Under the pieces are notes generated by a model. That model worked only from the letters and a program-made list of their open reading frames with translations. It had not been told where the DNA came from and made no database searches. Both the position numbers and the translations under genes were made by a program. Positions 38,446 through 51,122 of a stretch of DNA of 64,000 nt are shown piece after piece. The DNA lies in assembly GCA_023079485.1 (NCBI GenBank), contig CM041084.1, positions 12,894,609 through 12,958,608 on the forward strand. Reading direction: 5' to 3'. Position 1 is the first letter of the stretch, and each line of letters starts with the position of its first letter. This stretch comes from Archilochus colubris (lineage: Eukaryota; Chordata; Aves; Apodiformes; Trochilidae).

Positions 38446-41400
38446 CCTCAAGTTACCCTGCTGTAAAGGAACAGAGAATGTTACACACTTTGTTTCATAA
38501 AGGCTCTTTAGGAATTAAGTGATTAATTTCTTGACCAGAAAAAAAAACAAACCACAATCCAAACCCAGAATACTTGTACCTCTAATTAAAGCAGAATCAC
38601 ACCATTTGTAAAACAGTATCTATGAATAAATTATATAATCCTTACCAGAGAAATGGAGTGTAGCCATTAAAAATAATTCATAATAGAATAAAATTTGTAT
38701 TCTGTATTTGACATGTAGACAATCTGTTGGAAAGTGAAACAAACTCTTCCCATATTATTAGATCTTTTGCAAAATCTGTATATCTAAATTTTGCCGACTT
38801 CACAGATTAATCTCTTTATTAACTAAGTAAATTAAATTTATTTTATTTATAAAATTAATACATAAAATATTATAATGATAACTTGAAAAGATATGAAATA
38901 ATTCTTAATTTAATATTTTAGACCTATCTTACCATGCAAAGGTACAATAATCACTAAGAATTTATTTCCATATATAGAAGTTAAACTCTACTTACAGAAT
39001 AATCTCTTCTGGTTTATCTGCATAAACAAATTCACCATTGTTTTACCATGTCTGTCATTTTGGACTTAAAGCTACCTTTTTATATAATGCAGAAATAGTA
39101 CAGTGCCACAATATACGATATGTACAGATAATGAGCCATCCAGTCATTCAACAAGGCTAAATTTATGATTTCAAAAACACAGAGAAAAAATCAACTTTCT
39201 TTCTTGTGACCTACGTTTGGGCTGTATTATTCACAGACTATGGCCAGACTTCAGCAAATTTCTGCAAATTAAATTTGATATCCCAGGGAACTCTTTAATT
39301 TTGCTGTGGTTTTCACATTTGGCATGTCAACTAAAATGACATGGACCAAGATTCACATCAGAGGTTTATAGGATTTGCTTACAGTAAATAAATAAGCATC
39401 ATTATCATGGCCCTTTTAGGTATTGCGAAGTGGAAAACATTTAAAAATAATTACTCAAGATAGACAATTGCTTGTGTGGATTAGTGCATCAAGTTACTCA
39501 AGAAATAAGGTTTTTAATCACATCTAGGTTTAGTAGTGAAATAATTGAGTTTTCTTGCACAATCTTAATTGATTTCAGAGGAATGCATGCATTATGAGAA
39601 TCTTTAAGTGTTGCACACTGCATTTTATGATGCACACCACAGACTTTTTTTGTAAATGAATCAAAATTTTCTAGAGCTGAAGCAGCCCCTCTTAGACATG
39701 CCTATACATTAGAAAGTTATAACTATAAATATCTAAAACTAAATGGAATGTACCTATCAATATTTTCTATCGGGTGTACTCCAGGAGGTCTACCAGACAG
39801 GTACCAGAATATTTGTAACCTAGTTTGCAAATAAAGTAAATGAAAGTGCAGTAAAATCTTCATTTGTTCTTTAAAGATTGTTTTGCATTGTTCTTTGTCA
39901 CAATAGAGAAAAAAAATAATGGACCTCAATTTTCTTCCTTTTTTGAAACTACTTAAGAAAACTAGGGATTACACAGCTCACATTGAACTTCTAAAATTAC
40001 TTGCTAGAGGTTTATACAGATATATATTAAAAGCATATTCCTTGTTGCACTCTTTAAAGATGGAACAAGTTCTACCTGTATTTATGTATTTTGATTCAAA
40101 ATCTCCTTTACTCTCAGTTGGGAACAGAAAAGCCCTTATTATTCTCAGCTGGGCCCAGTCCCACAAACATTTCAACCCTGCCTTCATCAGATGCAGATCA
40201 CACCAGCATTTATCCCCACTAATCACCACTCCCTCTGGCACTAACATTATCCTGGGGAGTTTCCCATTCACCTGACATCAATTACTCTAGACCCCGCTGA
40301 TACTTAATTCATATCATCATACTTAATTAATCATTAACCCCTTCCCTGCAGTCAGTGTTTGTAATTGGTGTTCACAGCATCTGCAAAATATTAAGGGCAT
40401 TTGAGGGTATGTTCATCATGAGCTCTTCGACTAGCACATGAGATACTGAGAGCTATAGACTTCAGCCTTGTTTGAAGAGGATATCCCCTAAATATATTAA
40501 CAGTGGGAAAAATTAGTATTCTTGATCCAGCAGATCCATAAATCCAACAGCTGCACATCCACCATTCAGATCTCATTCACAGAGACCACTGAAGGGCTTC
40601 ACGCTTCAAAATATTAAAATAAAAAGAATTAACACATTTAAAGGAAGCCTCCAGTTTAAAATTTAAATGTTTTCATCTCACTCTAGAAATAAGGCCTTTT
40701 TTTCTGATAGTGATACAGAAATCATTCTACAGCTACCTATGAATCTCTGAGAATATTTTACATAGTTCAGGGGATATAGTACAGTGGGATACTTTTCTCT
40801 ATAGAGCAGCTAGAATTCAACCAGGTTTCAAAAATCCACTTACCCTCCTCCACTGTGTTGTATATCTATAAGAAAAAAGAATTCTAGAGTTCACAGTCTT
40901 TGGTGTAGAACTCTAAATGCAATGTGAGAACTGCAGTAGACTGAGGAATAAACCAAGTTCTGGGCATGGTTTATTTAGAGCAGTGACTACCTACTCAGAA
41001 TATGAGAAAATATCCATTATTTTCAGTGGATTGGATTATTAGACTTAAATCATACTTTTCTTTGTTATATCTTTTAATATTTATATTTTAAGGGTAACTT
41101 TGAACAGAAGGTCTGTGAAATTTATCTGAAGCATAAGAACCAAAAAAATTGTACAGATCACTGATCGCAGCAACAAATCTGGGAGAATATATTCTATGCT
41201 TACTCTACTGAAAGACAAATAGCACATCAATGATGAGATGTTTCCCAGGTCTTTATATGCTGCTTTTATTTTGTTTTGCTTTTAGCTTAACAGAAGAGAA
41301 ATATTTAAAGAGTGGAGTATCTAACAAATCTCATTTCACAAGCATCAAGAAGGAGGTTAATGAGGTTTCAAAATAGGTTAAGTGCTATCAGCATCACAGG

Positions 41401-43799
41401 AGCTGTGAATGTTTGTAGAGAATGCACATGAAAGAAGACCCATAATAATATGGAAAATTTTCACTTTCATTTTTTCTAGCTGGCTCATGTCGGAGGGATT
41501 TTGAAATTTTTATTAGAGGAGTAAGATAAAATAGAACAAAGCCACATTTACTGGTCCTATGTCTTCACTAATCAGGCTGCAGAGATCAATTAGTACAAAA
41601 CTACAAATTTAACTATTTTTTTAATGCATCTTTCTCTTAGAAATATCTCTAGCAACTACATCAAAGTTATACATTAGTCCATGTCAGACCAAAATCAAGC
41701 AGGTTTTCCTTGTGGCCAGGCAGAATACAATAGTATCTGTAGATCAATGCCCATTACTTCACTTTGAAAATAAAATAAAAATAATCAAGCATTCTATTCC
41801 CTCCAGTTCCACAGAATGTATGGTAGCAGTCTTAACTTCTTACAAAGATCTGTAGATTCACAGGGAAGACCAAAACCATAGCAATGCAAAATCACCCCTC
41901 CTTATTATAGTCACCACTGTTATGTTTACTTCTGCCAAGTAAGAAACTCGTTGAACATTTCTAAGTTATATTACTGCAAGAATCTTCCATTGCAGGAATG
42001 GAAGGAGCTTGTTTGTTTCTAGTAGTTGGGAAGTGCACAAGCTCAGCCAGTTGAGAAAAAAATTCTTGAGCTAAATCTTTTTGCTCAAATTTTCCAAAAG
42101 AATTTAGCCTGAGGTAGTCAATGAGTATGGAAAAATTCAGTCCAAACAGTTGAAGTATGCTGAATATATTAGCATTTAAAAATGGGATTTTGTCATGAGA
42201 TGTGTGAGGTAGCTTTAGTAACTGGCAGATCTTTCTTCTCCCTCTGTCATATTGGCCTTCTTAAAGGCACCAGTGACTGCTATTAATTCCAGATCTGGTT
42301 GTAATGGATGATGTGCTTCCCACTCTCTTTAAGACTAATAGAAAAAAAAAATCAGTGCATTTATGGAATGCAGTATCCTAAAAAATATATATCTTTTTCA
42401 CAAAAGAATTGTCCCAGTGGTAACAGAGCAAAGCCAGGCTTCAGTATAGGAGTTTTTCTTGTAGCTGCTTGTATACAGACCTCATGGAGGTTTCACAGCA
42501 AAGTCTGGGTGTCCAAAAGAGGAAAAAGGTTTGTGCAGATGAGGTCTCATAAGGGAACAAGAGGAAAATATCTTTGTGGCATAGGAGAGGGCTGAAAAAT
42601 AGGCTTGCAAACTGGGAGCAAGAGAACTTCTTGCTATTGCATTTTCCAGCTGTGTCAGTTCTGCATTTGGCTGGGGCCATATTTTTTCCTCTTATCAGAG
42701 AAAAATCTCTGATGTTCACTAACTGTACAGAAAAAAAAAACCCAAACAAAAACAAACAGATTTATAAACATTCATAGATACTGTTGTGTGTTTATTTATT
42801 GCTTTTACTTCTCTGATATGGTAAAAGCCTTTAAATAAATTACATAAATGTAATATCTGTATTTAGTTTCTTTGTTTGACACCACTACCTACACTTGATT
42901 CCTATCTTAGTCAGAGAAAATATTTTTGTATGGCACTAGTCTCTGTAATCTAGCATGACACCAAAGTAATTCTTACCATTCCATTTCATGGATCACATAA
43001 ATTCTCTTTATTTTATGCCCCTACCCTTTCCTAAGTGCAGCATAACTTATGACAAGTCCTCATGTACTTGTCCTCAAAGATAAGGGTTGCACAAGTAATA
43101 ATTTGTTGTATTACACTGCATTAACAAGCTTTGATTGAGCACGTTACCATTTGACAGGAGAGATACATTGTTATGTCTAATATGGAAGCAAAACAGGACA
43201 GATGGATTGGGTGGTGACAGAGACTCTTAACACCTCCTCCCTTTAGCACTCTGCATAGCATAGTACAGACACACACACTGATTGCATCCAGCCCTGAATA
43301 TGATATGATTAAATGGCCTGAACTATTCCTCCTTCAAAAAAAATTCCCCACACTGATGGACACCAGTTCTCCCCAGCTAACATGCTTAACATTGGCTTAA
43401 CTTACTCAAATCATCCACTAGTAACCCACTGGCTATTCCTTCTCTGTAAATTATGCCCAAAAGATGTCCTTGACTCCATCTGGGATTTGATTCTTTGTGG
43501 CCAAACCACAGACATGCAGATACAGTAGCTCTGGGGGACCCAGGGAATGGGTAAGAGAATAGAAAAGCAGCTTCTATTTCTATACAAATAACATTTGTCC
43601 TTAGAGGAAGAAAAGGTTGCTGCCAACTTTGTTCTGTTTTCAGGATTGTTGTGATAAGGCATATTTCTGTTCCAAGAAGTAGGAAATCTAGTGATTCCCC
43701 TTTAGATAAAACATATTTTAATCAGTTAGGATAGTCCTAATAGCCTATGTGAACACTATTTCCCCTTTCTCCATCTAAAGTACTCATAATCTTAGCATA

Positions 43800-43866
43800 A
43801 ACTCAATATTATATATAATAATATTGATATGAATATTGATATAATAATATTTTCTATAATATTATT
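43800..43866. repeat. AT-only palindromic tract
   Basis: AATATTATATATAATAATAT followed by repeated TTGATATGAATATTGATATAATAATATT units. The tract is almost pure A and T and partly self-complementary. Simple repeat. Confidence 0.8.
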
Positions 43867-46439
43867 TTATCAATAGTATGATTGATTTGAGTAATTTTAA
43901 AACTGAGATCAAATTATAACTTTATTGCCTACATGTTCTTTCTAAAGTGCTCAGATTAGCATTAGGGACATCTTTTTTCTTTACGTATTGTAATTGTTCT
44001 TGTTAAGCTACCTTGAACATGACAATCTGAAGTGTAAACATTTTCTAGAAACATTAGGATACTTTAATTGCTGTCTTCGCTATTCTTATGGCTGACTGAG
44101 AAATCTATTTCTGCATAAGTCTCTGAAACAGACTGAAGAAACCCTCTAGATAACAAAAGCCTCTCCTAGAGGTATGGCCTGAAAGGCAGATGGACTAGCA
44201 CACTTTTTCTACTGTTTTTGTTGCCTGACAGTTGACAATAAGTACAGACTAAAAAATATATTTAAAAGTAACATTTGCTTACCATCCGAGCAGAAAATAG
44301 CAGGCTGGTATAGAATAGAAATAGTAATTGGGAGGCATACGTGGGTTTGGAACTGTAAAGATCCCTTGATAGGATTGGGCAAGCAGTTTCATTCCAAGTC
44401 CAAACAGCCTGAATTCCAGCTATATAATTATGTTTGGATTTGTTGTTTTTTTTCTCTACCCATAATATTTTGTTTGGCTTCTGGACTTTTTGGAAGTTAG
44501 AATTTCTCCTGCTGCCTATTTACTTATGACATTCAGTACTGGCAGGGCTGATGCATTTCTGAACTGTGGAACTCTCTAAATTCCCAAGGATACTTGGAAA
44601 ACCAACATAGTCAGTAATAAAGCTTAGATATTGTGGGTAATAAGAGCAATTTCAGTAATGAAAGGCTCACAATATATCAGTCTTGTGACTTTGTTTGCTT
44701 GAGAGCTAAGGGGTGGGTCAGCAGGTCTGTGATATGAAGTAGAAGTATTCATCCTAATTATTATGGAGGTGCAGTAGTGCCACTTATAAAAAGTATCCAG
44801 GGCTTCACTAAATGGATGTGATCTAAAAGCAGGGTTTCTCATTTGCAGGAAATGCTAGTTTGCTTGGCATTTGGTTGCAAATTCAAACATCCTTGTGTTC
44901 CTGTCAGACAAATCACTGCCTTCACCATCAAAATTACCTCCTAAAAAATAACAATACTACACTTATATGGCCTGACATGCACTACATATTCAAAACAATA
45001 ATCATGACTGGGAATCCAAAAGAAAATAAGATTACACGGTCACACATCCATGCAAAATTAACCTCTTCTCCTCTAACAGTAGGTCGAAGGCCTCCCTAAG
45101 TGCTTCTACAAAGGATGTTATACGCTGTTGCAGCTGCCTGAGTTCAGTTAATCCCATTTCCACTTACTTATTTTAATGTATTTAGTAATTAGTTGATCTT
45201 TACATATTAACAACAGTTTTCTATCTTGTGCCACCTCTCATATCAGACATCTCCTAAAGCTCCCCCTTTGCTGACATGGAATGCTTACTCTTCTTTCAAT
45301 ACTTCCTTTGTGGTCTGCACTTGTGACACAAAAACTTCAAGAAGACCTTCTGCATGAGATGTTGACACTTACCAGTTTTACCTGAGACAGATTAGGACTA
45401 GAATTGTCCTTTCATGAGTGATTCAGCCTTTTCACTACTCCACTATCAATCTGAATTTTATTTTTAAATGGTATAAGATGGAAGTACTGGTATGACATAA
45501 TCTGTACACTAGTTTGGTACATGGTTGGTACAGTTTACCAAAACAAATATTGCTGAAATCACATGGAAAGATTTCAAAATTTCAGCCAAGGGTTCTCAGA
45601 AACTGAACCACCTTTTATTTTGGAAATAGGCATGCTGAGGAACTGCATCTTAATTAAAATCTGCTTCCATATATTTAACTCCATTTTAATCAAAACTGGA
45701 GGTCTTACCTGAGTGTATCTTGTCAGTGTATGTCAGACAAGATGCCCTGGAAAAACTTCAGGTTGTTCTTCCATGAAATTGAGATAAGTTGTATGGGGAC
45801 CCATTTTATTTTGCCCAAAGCTCTGGTTAGGAAGACTGAGGGAACTTTTCCAGGACATTACACAATGATTCTTCATTAGGAGACTATAAAGATTTCTGAG
45901 TAAAATGTGTGGGGGAAAAATTGCTTCTGGCTTCAATACTGTGTAAATGCATACAATGCTGTAAAAAACCCTCCAAAATTGGCTTGTGTAGAGGCCAGAC
46001 CTTTTACTTTTGTCATCCTTTATTAATCAGTAATATAATTAAACTTGTCTCAAAGTTTCCACAACCCCCATCTTTGAGGGGTTATGATTCAGCTGTAAAT
46101 TTTATTCTAGGGTGAAATCCTACAAAGATTTTATCCCATGGGAAAATTTTAATAGTATTCATTTTAATATATGTATAATGTTTTATGCTTTTAAGTTATT
46201 AAGCTCTTCATGTCCCCAGCACCCTATGTGCCTGGTACCTAAGCAACTTCCTAAACAGTGCTTCCCTGACTACCCCCAGGGATGCCTAATGCACTGGGTA
46301 CCAAGACACATCTCACCCCACAAAATGAGGTATTCATGAGGGTATTCAACTATACTCAGATATTAATTTCCAACTCTACTGACCTGCAGATGAAAGTCTT
46401 GAATCCAATCTCCTCTCTAGTTTTTCACATTCAATCATA

Positions 46440-46690
46440 GCTCAGGACTTTAGAGATCACCCTCACCCAGAGGAGCATGGCCACCCCCAAGCCACCAGCC
46501 TGTCCCCAACTCTCCTGAGAGCAGCCGTGTTTCTCAGTCCTTGCCCACAGCTCCCACCCCAGTGTGGTCACAGTCTTTGTAGGACTGAAGCCATCACCTT
46601 CCTGATTGCAGTCAGCTTCTATTCTGACCCTCCCAGACAGTTGCTCCCCTACATTTGACAGAGTTTTGCTGATTTGGATGCATGGCAAAA
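46440..46690. other. GC-richer patch
   Basis: C-rich on the + strand (for example CCACCCCCAAGCCACCAGCC) with an 85-codon open frame on the - strand. No domain is recognisable. The left edge (CAATCATAG...GGACTTTAGAGATCA) faintly recalls an inverted CR1 end, but the rest does not continue as CR1. Its nature is unknown. Confidence 0.35.
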
Positions 46691-46938
46691 ATTCAGAGCC
46701 ACACTTTGCACAAACCTAAGATTCTAAATTGTGTTTAGCAGCTGTTTTCTCATGTGTCTGTACTCCATGGAAGCTGGGAGCTGTTTCCCAATGTAGGTGC
46801 AAGTTGCTGCATATTTTCAGGGTCTTCTAAGACAGGAAGGAATTTTCTTTCTTCAAGATATTGCACAATACAAAATTATATACCTTTGAAAATGCCAACA
46901 ATAAACTCCTTGAGCTTTTTACAAAAAAAATATTTGAT

Positions 46939-47168
46939 AGAATCATGGAATGGTAGACGTTGGAAGGGACCTTAAGGATCATCTAGTTCCAAACCTCCTG
47001 CATGGGCAGGGACACATTTCAGTAAATCAGGCTACTCAAAGCACCATCACACTTAGTCCTGAACACTTCCAGAGATAAGGCATCCACAACTTCTCTGTGT
47101 CACCACCCTCACAGTAAAGAATGTCTTCCTGATGTTTAACTTAAATCTACCCTCTTTCAGCTGGCACA
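46939..47168 (-). mobile_element. CR1 LINE 3' fragment, inverted
   Basis: GAATCATGGAATGGTAGACG, then TTGGAAGGGACCTTAAGGAT, then CTCCTGCATGGGCAGGGACA, GCATCCACAACTTCTCTG, CACCACCCTCACAGTAAAGA and CTACCCTCTTTCAG all follow the CR1 consensus in order. One of the better preserved copies here, about 230 bases long. Confidence 0.95.
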
Positions 47169-50081
47169 GGTAGTCAAATTCCGACAAATTTGTTCAACTT
47201 TTTTGATAAGTAACTTATGTCTTTTTCAGTTAATAATTTGCTTCTTACCCCCCCCCCCAAAAAAAAACAAACTAAACTAAAAAAAAAAACATTCTCTGCT
47301 TTATTTACTGTTACTTGGTAAATAAATAAAAAGAATTTCAAGAACCTTAAATTGTCTTACACTGAGTGCCCTCAAAAGTACTTCCTCACTCATAAAAATT
47401 CTGAGAAAATTAGTGAAAAAGGAAAAAATAGCATTAGGGGTACAAAAATTTAATGAGGCTGAGGAAACGTAGCAGAAAAACAGGTCCACATGGCTCAGCT
47501 GTTCTTAGCCATGGACAAGAACAATGAATGTTTTATAATGCTGGATCCCTAGGGCAGAGGACAGGCTGAGGACACAGCCAACCATTATGGCCTTATTGTC
47601 TGTCTCTCACAGACACATAGCCAGTAATCTTAAATTGTAGTTAGGTGTTTTGGGACAGGAAGGTTTGCACTGTTGCATGAGAAAGAAAAATTGTTCATTA
47701 TATCATAGCAAATAAAGAAAGGAAATACTTTCTTATTAATCTGAATTTTATTTATGGTTTTATTTCTGCTCATTTTAATAAATTATATGTGCTGTCTGCA
47801 AAGTAAAAGAAATTCTTTTCAATTTGCAGTTCACCTGATTAGATTTTTTAAATAAGCATTATGCCACATTTAAGTTGTTTCTTAGTGATGCAGTCACTGC
47901 TCTCTTCTCTAATGGTACATGCCCAACCTGGCAACTCTGAGCTGCCTTCTGTAGATGGACTAATCCACACAGACATTTTGGTTCCCAGCTCCTGAGTTAA
48001 ATGGAACCAAATCTAAACATCTTGGTGAATCTGAATTTTTCACATAAAGTTTTTTGTATGTTTAGTAAACTCCATAGCTCTTCTCCCATTTCAGGAGCTC
48101 TGCATTCTCTGATAAACCTTAAGCATGTTTATAAGCTGCTTATGGAAAAGCATTTTTAATATTGTTTTTAAACCAGATACTTACCTCTTTGAGGAATGTG
48201 ATTTTCATAAAGAGAGTACCCCTGCTTAATTTTCAGCTTAAAGGCCAAAATGTTAGCAAGGTATTGTTATTGGTATTAAGTAAATCTTTAGTTTAAAATG
48301 CAGGTCTGTAGAGGACTCCTTGCATACCATACCTTTTAAAAGCTTCATTAATGTCTAAGGCATGTTCAGGCCTGCCTATACCCAGATCCACATTTTGCAA
48401 GGTTGCCTAATGCCCATGAACAAAGTTTAAATATATCAAGAAAATATTATAGGTAAACCTCTAACAATATTTTTATGCATCCATTTTTCCAAGGAAAAAG
48501 TGTATAAGCTGTCCCTCTTCCATTTTATTGTACAAATTCCCTGGTGCTGTTAGTTCATTCAAAGCCAGAAGTATCACTTTACACAGTTTTTCATTGTACT
48601 CAGGGGAAGTATACGGAAATTTTACAGCAATAATCTACAAGTGGGGAGCTGGACTACAGCCAGTCTGCATCCTTCTCATGCCCTTACAGCATTTTTCTTC
48701 AGCATTCACTGTTCTCCACAGTGTATAACATATTTATCCTGAGAGGCTATTATATTTGTTCTGGAGATGCAAAATATAGTAAGTAGACTTTTAACACTGA
48801 CGTCTAAGCAGCAAAGCTGACATTTTATTTTCTTTTTCTTTCAAGAAATGTCCATTAGTGGAGAGTTCAAACACACTAAATCACATTGTGCAGTTCTTTC
48901 ATTTCAGTTTATTCTTTTCCAAATGGTTGATAATTACTGCTCTGGTGTTATACAATTCAATTACCATTGCATATCTTGCACAAATTGTTAGCATATGCTA
49001 CATGAAGGTGTAGGGTAGCCTGACTCTGGGAATCATGTTTTTTCTTTGTACCTTTGTAAGTGAAAGGAGGAGATAGTCAGGATAGTATTATAATTGCTGG
49101 AAGAAGTTAAGCTACAATGTTGTAAGTGTACTCAAGGACTAGAGTATTTAAGCCCATAACAAAGTTGCTATTTCAGACTTTTCATGGTATGATAACACAT
49201 GAATCAATAACTTACAGGTGACATGTTCTAAAACCAGGCTACTGTATTGTATCTTTTCTATATTGAATGTGTACAAGAAAACACCCATTTTAGGCCTTGC
49301 ATTCACTCTTCCAGGAGTTGTTATGCCAGAGAGGACAGAATTTTACACTTGAAAGGATCATATATCCTGTAGAAACAGTGATGGATCATTACTTCCCAGT
49401 GTACAAAATTCACTCAGGAGTAGAATCCTATAGAGATTGTCTTTGTAATAAAGATTTCCTTTTCCTAGATTTCATAGACCTTAGGTGGGAATTATCTCAT
49501 TCACTTACATTTAATACAGTTACAGTTGAGCCAGATGTCTCACATACTCAAACAATGGAAAAAAGCTGGTGTTCTAAGGACAATGTCCAGATGTCCAGAT
49601 TTAAAATTAACTTTCAGGTAAAACAACTAACACTAGAGACTCTATTAACACAATCTCTCCTCTGATCATAAAGGAGAGTTAAAATCATCTGTTCTCATGG
49701 ACCTTACTACAATTTAGATTTTGACATTTAGGCAAATGTATAACCAGGCTGGTGAAGTGAGGAAAGGAGGCATGGTATAGGCACAAAAAGAAGTGCTACC
49801 TGCCTGAAATGCAGATCATAAGACCTCACTATAATGCCAAGGCGATGGCAACTTCTGTACACAGCAGTCCAAAGCTTTGATCAGAACAGATGTGAAGTGA
49901 ACTGAAATCAATAGCCAAACTTGTCAAGTTTAATTTGGTCAGTCACACTTGGAATAAGAATCAGTTCCTAGAGATCCAGTTCCCAGGATGTTGCTAACCC
50001 TTTTATGACCTAATAGGATAACAGCAACAAGATCCCATAAAATAAAGATGACATAATAATATGGGTTTTGGTAATATATTC
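47169..50081. other. Unique non-coding block
   Basis: No gene can be supported. A 122-codon + strand frame at 49297-49665 shows no family resemblance. A C11 run followed by A-rich sequence lies at 47248-47289, immediately right of the CR1 copy. Confidence 0.65.
47248..47290. repeat. C11 run plus A-rich tract
   Basis: Eleven C are followed by nine A, then AACTAAACTAA and another A run. Simple repeat. Confidence 0.85.
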
Positions 50082-50195
50082 TAGTCATTTAATCTTTCTG
50101 TGCCTCAGCTCCCTATCTGTTCAGTAAAGGGCTAGTGATCTGTTTCTCCCAGCTTCTGTAAGGTTAGTGTGAAAGTCCTCATTGCAAAGACCCTG
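50082..50195 (+). repeat. Probable MIR-like SINE relic
   Basis: AGTCATTTAATCTTTCTGTG, then CCTCAGCTCCCTATCTGTTC, AGTAAAGGG and TGTAAGGTTAGTGTGAAAG follow the order of the MIR core ('cacttaacctctctgtgcctcagtttcctcatctgtaaaatggg...gttgttgtgagg'). This is the clearest MIR-like match in the window. Confidence 0.65.
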
Positions 50196-51057
50196 TAATC
50201 ACTTAAGTATATCTTCATAGCACCTAACACAAAAACAGACCAGATGGGGTCTTTGGATATAGTATAAACAGAAGTGTAAAAAAAATCCTTAAACAATGTC
50301 AGTTCCTCGCTGTTTACATATACACATACATATGTATTATAGAGATGTTAGAAATACTATATTTTACATAGATTTAAATCTAGAATACTATTGCAATTAC
50401 AAATTCAATGCTACTGTGGTTTCTGCAGATTATTTCTTCATTTAGAGGTTAACAGAAAGCATAATGAATAGTGAGAATTTATGCTTATGGCTTTGTGTTT
50501 CTTTCACAGCATTTGATTAGTGACACCATAAATTCTAGTGTGAGCTATATTTCCTGTGTCTTTATACAGCCCTAGAACTATCATCAGCACCAGAGAGGAC
50601 ATAAAGAATTAACATAAAGATTAACACATAGGGAAGGAGGGAACTGATCTTCATTTATGTATATAAGATAATATATTGTATATTCCATATTTATTTTTAA
50701 TATGAAATTCTTAAATTGGTAAAAGATTTTCACCAGGTTACTTTCTAACACTACCCTACATAGTGTTTTGACACACCAGTTGGTATGCACTCATTTTTCA
50801 TGATGATTCTTCAGGAAGACTTTTGACCTCCCAGCAGCAAGAAAGGTTTCAATTAATTATTGTGGATTTCTGTGTGAAGTTTCCTTTTTAAAAAGTATCT
50901 TAGAGGTGCAAAATAAAATACTAAATTCATACATATGTTATCTATTCGCTTTCTGACATTACAGGATCATGTAAAAAAAAATTGCAAATAGAAATTTATT
51001 TGACTAGGAACTATGACGAACTTTTTAAAGTTTGGCTGTTTTTTGAAAAATTTTGGG
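50196..51057. other. Unique non-coding stretch
   Basis: No gene or clear repeat is visible. AT-rich throughout. Confidence 0.65.
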
Positions 51058-51122
51058 TTTGTTTTGTTTTGTTTTGTTTAATTATCTTAAAGGTCTTTTC
51101 CAAGATCAATGATTCTGTGATT
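51058..51122 (+). mobile_element. CR1 3' tail abutting a (GTTTT)n tract
   Basis: TTTGTTTTGTTTTGTTTTG runs straight into AATTATCTTAAAGGTCTTTT, CCAAGATCAATGATTCTG, which is the end of a CR1 of the 'gatcttaaaggtcttttccaacc' subtype. Only about 44 bases of CR1 remain, from 51079 on. The 91-codon frame over this region is not a gene. Confidence 0.85.

Larger units (their letters stand above)
38446..46938. other. Long unique non-coding block
   Basis: No gene can be supported. The longest frames (118 codons at 39919-40275, 104 on the - strand at 42441-42755) have overlapping open frames on the other strand and no recognisable features. The stretch 38815-38890 is very AT-rich, and an AT palindromic tract lies near 43800. 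A loose trace of the ancient repeat seen at 31566 may lie at 45679-45720. The GC-richer patch at 46440 is listed separately. Confidence 0.65.

Noticed and set aside
46430..46475. Another inverted CR1 end at CAATCATAG...TTTAGAGATCA
   Set aside because: Only about 30 bases resemble CR1 and the following sequence does not continue as CR1.
49297..49665. 122-codon open frame on the + strand
   Set aside because: No similarity to any family known to me and no conserved motif. Treated as chance.
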